Source: Roseovarius nanhaiticus
GTDB taxonomy: Bacteria; Pseudomonadota; Alphaproteobacteria; Rhodobacterales; Rhodobacteraceae
Direction: 5' to 3'
NCBI RefSeq assembly: GCF_900156535.1
Contig: NZ_FTNV01000002.1
Location: forward strand, 372,001 to 436,000
Length of the DNA: 64,000 nucleotides
Part shown: piece by piece, positions 40,625-48,477 of the stretch
Position numbering within the stretch: position 1 is the first letter of the stretch
Layout: each line of letters begins with the position of its first letter
Made by a program: the position numbers and the translations under genes
The notes under the pieces: generated by a model
Told to the model about the DNA's origin: nothing
The model's input: the letters and a program-made list of their open reading frames with translations, nothing else
Databases searched by the model: none

Positions 40625-41588
40625 TCAACTGATGCAGAATTTCGTCTGGCTGGCCTTTGGCGGTTTGGTGATGTTCATCCTGGGCCTCGCGGCCTTGCTG
40701 CAAACCGAACGGGACCGCACGCGGCTGACATTGCGCCTGTCCCGCGTCAATGGCACCGGCCCGGCGCGCCGGGAAAGCCGCGTGGGCCGTCAAAGCGGCA
40801 GCCTTGCCCACGCGGGCGCGCAATTGCGGCGGTTGGTGGCGCGCATGGGCGAGCGTCTGTCGGCGGTGCTGGGAGGCGAGGCACGCGAGACGGCGGATGA
40901 TCTATCGTCTGCCGGGTTCCGCAGCCGCGATGCCCTGCTGATCTACGCCTTTCTCAAAAGCGTGCTGCCCAGTGCCGCGCTGATCGGTGGTCTGGCCTGG
41001 GTTCTGGTGACGACACCCATCGGCGTGGGCATGATTTTCCCGGTCGCCAAAGTGATCGCCGTAGCCCTTGGCATGTCTAAATCCGTGGATTTCGTCGTGG
41101 ACCGCAAGCGCAAGACGCGCCTTGCCCGGATCCGGCGCGGCTTTCCGGATATGCTGGAATTGCTGGTCATTTCCTCGGAGGCAGGCTTGGGCCCGCAACC
41201 CGCGCTGCAGCGTGTCGCGACGGAATTGCAGGCGACCAATCCGGAAATCGCGGGGGAAGTCCTGCAAATGGTGTCCGAAATGCGGATGACCAACGACCGC
41301 CGCGCGGCCTATGACAAGATGAACATCCGCGTGCCGCTGCCCGAGATCGGCGTCTTCACGCAGACATTGGACCAGTCCGACACCTATGGCACGCCGTTTT
41401 CCCGCGCCATGCGCACCCTGATCGAAGAGCAGCGCGCGAACCGCCTGATGGCGGTCGAGGAAAAGGCCGCACGCCTGCCCGTCATCATGACCCTGCCCCT
41501 GATTTTTTGCATCATGCCCGCCGTTTTCGTAGTGCTGGTCGGCCCTGCAGCGCTGAGCGTCTTCGACAACATCCTGAAGGGAGGCTAG
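40617..41588 (+). CDS. tadC: pilus assembly platform protein TadC
   Basis: A 323-residue inner-membrane protein of the same family as TadB. It has an N-terminal helix, a central helix pair (LPSAALIGGLAWVLVTTPIG), the GspF domain FPDMLELLVISSEAGLGPQPALQRVA and a C-terminal helix LPLIFCIMPAVFVVLVGPAAL. It overlaps tadB, and tadE follows after 6 bases. Confidence 0.92.
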   Translation: MSDQLMQNFVWLAFGGLVMFILGLAALLQTERDRTRLTLRLSRVNGTGPARRESRVGRQSGSLAHAGAQLRRLVARMGERLSAVLGGEARETADDLSSAGFRSRDALLIYAFLKSVLPSAALIGGLAWVLVTTPIGVGMIFPVAKVIAVALGMSKSVDFVVDRKRKTRLARIRRGFPDMLELLVISSEAGLGPQPALQRVATELQATNPEIAGEVLQMVSEMRMTNDRRAAYDKMNIRVPLPEIGVFTQTLDQSDTYGTPFSRAMRTLIEEQRANRLMAVEEKAARLPVIMTLPLIFCIMPAVFVVLVGPAALSVFDNILKGG

Positions 41589-41594
41589 CGGCCA

Positions 41595-42014
41595 ATGAAA
41601 CGCTTGCTGACCTCTTTCAGAGCAAATCAGTCCGGCGCCGTGGCCGTCGAGTTCGTGCTGATCGCCCCGATCCTTTTCGGCCTCTTGTTCGGTATCGTCA
41701 CGCTTGGCTATTTCATGGGTATCAGCCATTCGGTAACCCAATTGGCAAGCGGGGCAGCACGCTCGTCGGCTGCGGGTCTCGATGCAAACGAGCGCATGTT
41801 GCTGGCCGACACCTACCTGTCCGAGGCAAGCGAGCGCTATCCCTTGCTCGTTCAGGACGGGCTGACACCCATTATTGCCTACCAGGGCGCCGATCCTGCC
41901 GGGATTACCGTGACTGTGAGCTACGCGGTCGACGGCACGCTGCTGGACATTGCCAATGGATTCCTGGGCCTCGGCATCACCTCGATCGACGGGAGTGCGT
42001 ATCTTGCCTACTGA
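41595..42014 (+). CDS. tadE: minor pseudopilin TadE
   Basis: A 139-residue TadE-like protein. The prepilin-type site is SG^AVAVEFVLIAPILFG with Glu at +5, followed by the hydrophobic helix and a periplasmic domain. TadE proteins are processed by the prepilin peptidase and needed for pilus biogenesis. It overlaps the start of the next gene by 11 bases. Confidence 0.88.
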   Translation: MKRLLTSFRANQSGAVAVEFVLIAPILFGLLFGIVTLGYFMGISHSVTQLASGAARSSAAGLDANERMLLADTYLSEASERYPLLVQDGLTPIIAYQGADPAGITVTVSYAVDGTLLDIANGFLGLGITSIDGSAYLAY

Positions 42015-43764
42015 CCTTCTCGCCCGCTTCGCCAAGGACGACGATGGCGCAGTCGCAGTCATCGTGTCCCTTCTTTTGACTGTCCTTCTGGGATTTGTCG
42101 CATTCGGCGTCGACATCGCATGGCTCTACCGTGAAAGGGCGCAGCTTCAATCGGTCAGCGATCTTACTGTGATGAGCGTGGTCGCCAAGCCGGAGAACGC
42201 GGCATCCCGCGCGACCCAGGCCCTGAGCGGCAATGCAAGATCCTCCGAGACGCTGGATGTGTTGCAGACCGGCCGGTTCCTGCGGAACCCGGCCATCGCG
42301 CCGCAGGATCGCTTTGCCGCTCTGCCAGAGGGTAGCGCCGGCATCAATGCCGCGCGCGTCGTGCTGCGCCATGACGCGCCCCTGCACTTCGCACGCATCT
42401 TTACCGACCAGACCCATGTGACTTTGGATCGCACGGCCATCGCATCGCGCACGGGCGCGGCCAGCTTTTCCTTGACCAGTCACCTCGTTCATCTGGACGG
42501 TGCCGCGTTGAATGAACTCCTCGCGCAGCAGTTCGGCGTTTCAGCCACGCTGAGCCTGGGGGACATGACGGCGCTGGCCGGTGCAAATGTAGATCTTGAA
42601 ACGCTGCTTGGCGCGCTGGGTGTTCCGGCGGGCGCGAACCCCGCCGATATACTGAATGCCGTGACATCGGGGCGCGATCTGATCGCAGCCTTGCAATCCA
42701 CGCTGCCACAAGGTCTGGCCAGCCGCCTCGGCGGGCTTGCCTCGTCGGTTGGGGATGCGTCTTTCGCCGTGTCGTCGCTGGTTGGCGGGATTGACACCGA
42801 TCTGGGCCTGACGGCCACCGACTTCCTTTCCCAGATCGAGATCTCGGCCCTCGACGTGGTCAAAAGCCTGGTGGCAACGGAAACGGCGGGCGACGCACTC
42901 AACCTCGAGACCAACGTGACCCTCCCCGGCGTTCTGAGCGTCGAGACCGCTCTGACAGCGGGCGAGCCGCCCGCGCGGTCAGGCTGGATCGCACTGGGGG
43001 AGGAGGGCGTGCAGCTGCACCGCGCCGCTGTGCGCTTGCGCTCGGACATCTCGGTTCAGCCCAGCCTTCTGGGCAACCTCGGCGTCGGTGTCCAGGTCGC
43101 GTCGGTTCATTTGCCCATCCACACCGAGCTGGCCGGATCGGCCGCGACACTGGAACAGATCAGCTGCAATCGGGCGCAGCCCCAAGACGTGGCAGCACAG
43201 TTTCGGACCGGCCCCACGCCGCTTCATCCCTCGAACGGCACCTCCGTTGCGGCGCTTTACCTCGGCACGCTTCCCGAGACGCCCGGCCCGGCCAATCCTG
43301 CCCAACTCGGCTTCGCGGATCTGTTGGACGTCAACATCGTCATCGCAATCCCGCTCTTGCCGGACATCAAGATACCGGGCATCGCGATCCAGGCACGCTC
43401 GCACGTGAAAGTGGGGCAGTCCCGAACAGAAACGATCAGCTTCACGCACGAGGATGTGGCGAATGGCGCAACGTCCCGGACCTTTGGCTCGGGCAATCTA
43501 CTCTCGTCCGCCGTGGGTGACCTGCTGTCGCCTGGCAAGTTGGAACTCCGTGTCAAGCCGGGGCAGGAAGGGCTGATCGCGGGTCTTGCGACGCCGTTGA
43601 TCGACACATTGCTGACATTGCTGCCAGGCCGGCTGTTGTCGGGTGTGGCGTCCCCTGTTGATGGCGTGCTTGATGCCATCCTCGCTGCCACGGGCCTCGA
43701 ACTCGGCGCGGGTGAGCTGACGCTGACGGGTCATCATTGCGAGCCGATCCGCCTGGTGCGCTAG
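42004..43764 (+). CDS. tadG: TadG-related pilus assembly protein
   Basis: A 586-residue protein with the TadG-type N-terminus DDDGAVAVIVSLLLTVLLGF near residue 11 and the following VDIAWLYRERAQLQSVSD helix, which anchors it in the inner membrane. The long periplasmic part has repeats of low-complexity beta sequence and one Cys-rich point (ISCNRAQ ... HHCEPIRLVR), and no clear von Willebrand A domain. I place the start at the TTG 42004, which has GGGAG 9 bases upstream; a GTG at 41995 and an ATG at 41956 are alternatives. It ends the plus-strand tad run. Confidence 0.75.
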   Translation: MPTDLLARFAKDDDGAVAVIVSLLLTVLLGFVAFGVDIAWLYRERAQLQSVSDLTVMSVVAKPENAASRATQALSGNARSSETLDVLQTGRFLRNPAIAPQDRFAALPEGSAGINAARVVLRHDAPLHFARIFTDQTHVTLDRTAIASRTGAASFSLTSHLVHLDGAALNELLAQQFGVSATLSLGDMTALAGANVDLETLLGALGVPAGANPADILNAVTSGRDLIAALQSTLPQGLASRLGGLASSVGDASFAVSSLVGGIDTDLGLTATDFLSQIEISALDVVKSLVATETAGDALNLETNVTLPGVLSVETALTAGEPPARSGWIALGEEGVQLHRAAVRLRSDISVQPSLLGNLGVGVQVASVHLPIHTELAGSAATLEQISCNRAQPQDVAAQFRTGPTPLHPSNGTSVAALYLGTLPETPGPANPAQLGFADLLDVNIVIAIPLLPDIKIPGIAIQARSHVKVGQSRTETISFTHEDVANGATSRTFGSGNLLSSAVGDLLSPGKLELRVKPGQEGLIAGLATPLIDTLLTLLPGRLLSGVASPVDGVLDAILAATGLELGAGELTLTGHHCEPIRLVR

Positions 43765-43842
43765 ATCGCAGCCGCTATGCCAGAACGGCAAAAGCCGGCC
43801 CATGTCGGACCGGCCTCTTCGGTGCAGCCTGCAAGAGGTTGG

Positions 43843-44394
43843 TCAGGCGGCGGATCTTGCACGACCGGCAAGCGGCAGCGCATCCTGGGTCATCACCTGT
43901 TTTTTATCGCTGCGCTGCTCTGTCGCCATCGAGCAGACTTCATCGGTCACAAAAGCGATCAGTTGGTACCGGGATTCGAGGCCCGACTTCTGATAGATGC
44001 GGCCCAGCTGTGATTTAACCGTCGCGATGGCGCAGCCGCGCATTTCCGCGATCTCGTTGTTCGAGAAACCCTTTGCGACGAAAATTGCGACATCCGCCTC
44101 GGCTTGTGACAATCCCCAATCGGGCGCATTGCGCAGGATAACGGTTTCCTTGGCCACAGGCTCGCCCGCTCCGGGGCTCAGCTTTTCCTTGCGCTGACGC
44201 TCCAGATAGGCCCGCAACTGGGTAAAGCTGAAATAGGCAACAGCGCCGGTCAGGCCGTAAAAGAGCACGAATAGCCCTGAAATCATCGCCAGGTCCGAAA
44301 AAAGGCTCAGCGTCGTGAAATGAACAACCACGTAGGTTTTCAACGTCGCAATTGCCCCAACAGCAAGAAGCCCGACGGCCCAGATGCGTGACAT
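43843..44394 (-). CDS. membrane-anchored LuxR-type transcriptional regulator
   Basis: A 183-residue protein. Two N-terminal transmembrane helices (about residues 4-20 and 33-58) are followed by a basic linker and a LuxR/FixJ-type helix-turn-helix: LSQAEADVAIFVAKGFSNNEIA, then ATVKSQLGRIYQKSGLESR, residues 93-148. There is no receiver or autoinducer domain, so the signal probably enters through the membrane part. It faces the tad locus convergently and may regulate it; that is inference from position only. Confidence 0.8.
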   Translation of the reverse strand: MSRIWAVGLLAVGAIATLKTYVVVHFTTLSLFSDLAMISGLFVLFYGLTGAVAYFSFTQLRAYLERQRKEKLSPGAGEPVAKETVILRNAPDWGLSQAEADVAIFVAKGFSNNEIAEMRGCAIATVKSQLGRIYQKSGLESRYQLIAFVTDEVCSMATEQRSDKKQVMTQDALPLAGRARSAA

Positions 44395-44989
44395 GTGAAA
44401 TGCTCCAAATTGTTAACGATCCGCTTTGTTTCAAAATCGACAACAATTATGGCGACACTGTGTCACTTTTTACAAAAGTTTTAGCCCATTTCGTCAACTT
44501 CAAAGGTAAGCCGCCTGCTTGCTTGCGATGCGGGCCGTGGCGCGATCCTGATTTCCCCGCTGCGTTCGGTTTGAATGGGTCAGCCCGCGGGGCTGCTCAT
44601 GCATGCGGAGACGTACGCCCGAATACGTGACGGCCACCGCTTGGCTGACGTCGACGGCCCGCATCCTGGCGTGCGCGAAACACGGCGATATATCTGCTAG
44701 AAACTTGTATTGCATAGATTTCTCACCTCCAAACTCTCGGTGATCTTCGTGGCGACCACGCTTGTCGCCTCCCCCGGAAAGGATCGATTGGCGGGCAGAT
44801 CCGGCAGGCATAAGATGACGCTGACCTACCCCGTCTGAACGTGGCCGAGCCGTTGCATAACGCGCGCCATAAGCTTTGCCATTTGCCCGCCCTGCCGGCA
44901 GTCCCGAACGGCGCGCCAGCCGTTGCCGCCTGCCGCGGCTGCATGCTAGTGTCACGGTCAAAAGCGGGCGACGGACCCGAGGGGCAGGC
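44395..44989. other. 595-base region between the LuxR-type gene and the next plus-strand gene
   Basis: Part of this gap is covered by a possible small ORF on the minus strand (44500-44715). The AT-richer stretch 44400-44500 just upstream of the LuxR-type gene probably holds its promoter. Other open frames here (44723-45190 minus) run into the next gene and look like chance frames. Confidence 0.5.
44500..44715 (-). CDS. possible small ORF with strong ribosome-binding site
   Basis: A 71-residue frame starts at ATG 44715 (MQYKFLADISPCF) and is preceded by GGAGGTGAG at 6 bases, one of the best ribosome-binding sites in the window. The rest is Arg/Ala/Gln-rich and hydrophilic with no recognisable domain, and ends just upstream of the LuxR-type regulator. 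It may be a small protein, a leader peptide or a chance frame. Confidence 0.35.
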   Translation of the reverse strand: MQYKFLADISPCFAHARMRAVDVSQAVAVTYSGVRLRMHEQPRGLTHSNRTQRGNQDRATARIASKQAAYL

Positions 44990-46018
44990 ATGACGGCACT
45001 CAGCGAATATCAGCGGCTCGAGGCATCGGGGCTGTGGCGGGCCGCGCCCGAGGATCAGCGCCGCGAAGTCGTCGTATCGGTCGGCAATGCAACGCTCGTC
45101 ATCACGGACATGCGCGACCGGGTCCTGACCCATTGGTCCATACCCGCAGTCAACCGTGCCAATTCGGGCGTACTTCCGGCGATCTATCACCCCGATGGCG
45201 ATAGCGGCGAAACTTTGGAACTAGCCGAGAGCGAGGGCCAGATGATCGATGCCATCGAAAAACTGCGCACGGGCATCGCGCGGCAAAGGCCGAAGCCCGG
45301 GCGCCTGCGTCTGGGCATGCTATTGGCCTCTGCGGCGATCATCGGAGGCCTCGCGATCTTCTGGCTGCCCGGCGCGGTGCGTGATCATGCGCTGCGGGTC
45401 GTGCCGCCGGTCAAGCGGGCACAGATCGGCGCAGCGCTGGAGCGCGAGATGCAGACCGTGACCGGCCCGCCCTGCCGCGCGCCGGGCGGCGTGCAATCGC
45501 TGGCCAAGCTGGCACAGCGCCTGCCCTCGACGCGGGGCACCGGCGGATTGCGGGTGGTGCGGGGCGGCGTTGACGGAACTGCGACCCTCCCGGGTGGCAC
45601 GATCCTGATCCACCGCTCGCTGGTCGAGGATTACGAAGAGCCCGATGTGGTGGCGGGCTATGTCGTGGCCGAGCGTCTGCGCGCCCGCGCACATGATCCG
45701 CTGGGCCGCCTTTTGGATCACGCGGGGCTTGCCGCCGCGTTCCGCCTGCTGACAACGGGCGATCCCGGCGATGCCGCCCTGCGCAGCTATGCCGAATACC
45801 TGCTCGCCGATGCGCCGCTTCAGCCGATTTCGGACGCGGCCCTTCTGGAAGGGTTCAAGGCATGGTCGGTGCGCGCCGCACCCTACGCCTATGCCCGCGA
45901 CGTGACGGGCGAAAGCACCCTGGCACTGATCGAGGCAGACCCCTTCGCCACCGAGGCTCCGCCCCCGGTGCTAAGCGACGGCGACTGGTTGCGCTTGCAG
46001 GGCATTTGCGGCGGCTGA
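44990..46018 (+). CDS. degenerate M48-like membrane protein
   Basis: A 342-residue protein with one transmembrane helix (LLASAAIIGGLAIFWLPG, about residues 111-128). After it, LPGGTILIHRSLVEDYEE...VAGYVVAERLRARAHDPLG follows the layout of M48 zinc peptidases, where the strand LPGG-hydrophobic and an R-x-L precede the helix with A-HExxH. Here the zinc motif reads AERLR, so metal binding should be lost. It is therefore probably a pseudo-enzyme. The ATG at 44990 follows GAGGGGCAGGC. Function unknown. Confidence 0.75.
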   Translation: MTALSEYQRLEASGLWRAAPEDQRREVVVSVGNATLVITDMRDRVLTHWSIPAVNRANSGVLPAIYHPDGDSGETLELAESEGQMIDAIEKLRTGIARQRPKPGRLRLGMLLASAAIIGGLAIFWLPGAVRDHALRVVPPVKRAQIGAALEREMQTVTGPPCRAPGGVQSLAKLAQRLPSTRGTGGLRVVRGGVDGTATLPGGTILIHRSLVEDYEEPDVVAGYVVAERLRARAHDPLGRLLDHAGLAAAFRLLTTGDPGDAALRSYAEYLLADAPLQPISDAALLEGFKAWSVRAAPYAYARDVTGESTLALIEADPFATEAPPPVLSDGDWLRLQGICGG

Positions 46019-46039
46019 GCGCGGCCCTTGCAAACCAAA

Positions 46040-46065
46040 GCGCCGGACCCTTTCGGACCCGGCGC
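46040..46065 (-). terminator. probable terminator of the SPOR-domain gene
   Basis: GCGCCGG(GT)CC (46065-46055) and GG(GT)CCGGCGC (46050-46040) on the minus strand make an 11-bp stem with two wobble pairs around a GAAA loop, followed by TTTGGTTTG. The T tract is broken, so termination may be partial. It lies between convergent genes. Confidence 0.55.
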
Positions 46066-46087
46066 CTTGCCATTCATGTTCAATTGA

Positions 46088-47569
46088 TCAACGCAGGCGC
46101 GCGTTTCCGAAACCGGCGCCGCGCACCCGCGACAACGCGGTTTGCGCCGCGCCGTCGCTGACATAGGGACCGCTCAGAACCAGGCTATATCGCTGACCGC
46201 CGCGGGTCAGGCTGCCCAGACGCGCGGGCAGGCCCGCAGCGGCCAAACGCTGCGCCGCCTGTTGGGCCTGCGCGCGGCTGGAATAGACGCCCGCCTGCAC
46301 ATAGCTCTGACCGGCCGCATTGGTGGCGCGCGCCTTGGGCGCGGAGACCTTCGCCACCGGCTCAGCCGCAGGCTGGCGCGACTTGGTCGAGATGACGCCG
46401 CGCGGCTGCGCGTGGCCATAGGCTTGCGCGGTCGCGGGCGCGGTCATCGCGGCGCGTTGCTGCTCGTAACTGGTATAGGGATAGATCAAACCCGGATAGC
46501 TGCGCGACACGTCCCGCCCGCTATCGGTCAGGATCAGGCGCCTCGGAAGGGTCTGCGTCCACATCATGTCCATCTGCGCCTTGCCTGCGAAGGTCTGATG
46601 CGCGCGGTGCGGGTTCAGACGGCCGTCCATCCAGACGCGCTTGTAGCCTTCGGGGATGCTGACCCCTTGCGCCGCGCGGGCCTGCGATCGGGCCACGTGG
46701 CGCGGTGCAACGCGCGTGGTGACGGGATCAACCCGCACGACCTGCGGCTGCGCCGCCGAGCGCGGAACGGCGGGTGCCGTCACCGGCGCATAGGCCGGAA
46801 CCGCGGTGGGGCGCGGTGCGGCCGTATAAGCAGGCGCCGTATATTGCGGCGCGGCCATCGCGCGGGGCGCGCTGCGAACGGCCTGAGTGCCGGGAACGCG
46901 TGTCACGTGATCTGCCGTTTGCGGGCCACAGCGCACGGCATAACCCGAAGCGGTGCCGCTATAGCGCGCCGAAACGCCGGTGGCGCCCGCACAGCCCTTG
47001 GGTGCCGCCCGAACCCGGCGAACCGGCGTGGCTTGGGGTTGAGGCACGGCTTTGGCCACCTGTGCCTGGGCCGGCCGGGGTGCCGGCTGTGGCACGGCGG
47101 CGGGGGCTGGGGCTGGCACGCGGCGCACGGCACGCACCTGTGGCTTCGCCGATTGCGCCGATGTGGACCGCAACACGCGCTGCGGGACGGGTTGTGGTGC
47201 AGTCGTGGCCACCTGGCGCGGCGGCTGCGCCTGGGGTTGCGCCTGTGGTTCCGTCTGAGGCTGCGCGCGGCGCACCGGAGCAGGCGCCGGTGCCGGCTCT
47301 GCGGCGCGCGCCGCGGCAAGGCTGGGCTGCTGATTGCACATTGTCTGGCGTGCACGGGTCACACGCGGCACCCACGTGATATTGCCATCGATACCGGCCC
47401 GCACGAATACGCAGCCGGCACTGTCGACATATTGCCGCCCCGTGTAGGAACTTGGCGGGAATTCAGCGGGCTGGCCGGCGTCGCGCAGCGACTGCGCCTC
47501 TACCTGCGCGATGCCCAGACTGGCTGACGCGGCGATGACCGCCAGCGCAAGAACGCGTGTTAGTTTCAT
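46088..47569 (-). CDS. exported SPOR-domain protein
   Basis: A 493-residue protein with a signal peptide (VLALAVIAASASLGIAQVEA), a Cys-bearing N-terminal segment (AGCVFVRAGIDGNI...RARQTMCNQQ), a long Pro/Ala/Gln/Arg low-complexity region and a C-terminal SPOR domain (SYVQAGVYSSRAQAQQAAQRL ... YSLVLSGPY). SPOR domains bind denuded glycan strands at the septum. The start ATG 47569 follows GGGGGC; the longer frame begins in the upp downstream region. Another CG-x4-C pair lies near residue 200 in PKGCAGATGV. Confidence 0.82.
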   Translation of the reverse strand: MKLTRVLALAVIAASASLGIAQVEAQSLRDAGQPAEFPPSSYTGRQYVDSAGCVFVRAGIDGNITWVPRVTRARQTMCNQQPSLAAARAAEPAPAPAPVRRAQPQTEPQAQPQAQPPRQVATTAPQPVPQRVLRSTSAQSAKPQVRAVRRVPAPAPAAVPQPAPRPAQAQVAKAVPQPQATPVRRVRAAPKGCAGATGVSARYSGTASGYAVRCGPQTADHVTRVPGTQAVRSAPRAMAAPQYTAPAYTAAPRPTAVPAYAPVTAPAVPRSAAQPQVVRVDPVTTRVAPRHVARSQARAAQGVSIPEGYKRVWMDGRLNPHRAHQTFAGKAQMDMMWTQTLPRRLILTDSGRDVSRSYPGLIYPYTSYEQQRAAMTAPATAQAYGHAQPRGVISTKSRQPAAEPVAKVSAPKARATNAAGQSYVQAGVYSSRAQAQQAAQRLAAAGLPARLGSLTRGGQRYSLVLSGPYVSDGAAQTALSRVRGAGFGNARLR

Positions 47570-47646
47570 AATGCCCCCACAAGATGTGCCATATTGTTGC
47601 CCCAATTAAAGGGCCGAGTAAACAGGCAAGCTGTGGGGCGCGCGCC

Positions 47647-48279
47647 TTATTTCGTGCCGAACATACGGTCTCCGGCATCGCCGAGGCCCGGCAGGATATA
47701 GCCCTTTTCGTCCAGACTGTCGTCCAGCGACGCGGTGACGATGGGCACATCCGGATGCGCTTCCTTCATGCGGGCCACGCCCTCGGGCGCCGCCAGAAGG
47801 CACAAGAAGCGAATATCGGTCGCGCCCGCTTGTTTCAGAAGGTCGATCGCGGCGGCACTGGAATTGCCGGTGGCCAGCATGGGATCAACCGCGATGACCA
47901 GCCGCTTGTCCATCTGATCGGGCACTTTGAAATAGTACTGCACAGGCTTCAGCGTCGCCTCATCGCGGTAAAGCCCGACAAAGCCCACCCGCGCCGAAGG
48001 GATCAGCTCCAGCATCCCGTCCAGCAAGCCGTTCCCCGCCCGCAGGATCGAGATCAGCGCAAGCTTGCGCCCCGCCAGCACCGGCGCGTCCATCTCTTGC
48101 ATCGGGGTCTCGATCTCGCGCGTGGTCATCGGCAACTCGCGCGTCACCTCATAGGCCAGAAGCTGCGATATTTCGCGCAGGAGTTGACGGAACACGGCGG
48201 TCGAGGTGTCTTTCTCGCGCATCAAGGTCAGCTTGTGCTGGACCAGCGGGTGTTTGACGACAGTGAGATGCTCTTGCAT
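47647..48279 (-). CDS. upp: uracil phosphoribosyltransferase
   Basis: A 210-residue salvage enzyme that makes UMP from uracil and PRPP. The PRPP-binding loop is [18 protein letters not shown], and the C-terminal signature [31 protein letters not shown] is nearly complete, split here as [20 protein letters not shown]. The ATG at 48279 has GGAGGA 5-6 bases upstream, so the further ATG at 48294 is less likely. It is divergent from the malic enzyme gene. Confidence 0.95.
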   Translation of the reverse strand: MQEHLTVVKHPLVQHKLTLMREKDTSTAVFRQLLREISQLLAYEVTRELPMTTREIETPMQEMDAPVLAGRKLALISILRAGNGLLDGMLELIPSARVGFVGLYRDEATLKPVQYYFKVPDQMDKRLVIAVDPMLATGNSSAAAIDLLKQAGATDIRFLCLLAAPEGVARMKEAHPDVPIVTASLDDSLDEKGYILPGLGDAGDRMFGTK

Positions 48280-48477
48280 GGAATCCTCCGGCATGGGTTG
48301 GCGCCTTTTTGGCGCATGAATGCCCCAAGCGCAACGCCGCCGCACCAACCGGCGGGCGCTTCCGCCCCAGCTAAGCGATTGCGAAAATCCGCGCGAAGAT
48401 GCAGTGTGGGTCCGGCTTGCCCGCGCCCGAGGGCAAAATGGTTCACCCTTGAACAATAATAAACGAGGAGCGGCAGG

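Noticed and set aside
44723..45190. 155-codon minus-strand frame across the M48-like gene start
   Set aside because: Its sequence mirrors the N-terminal coding region of the plus-strand gene; only the gene at 44990-46018 has a proper start and family-like layout.
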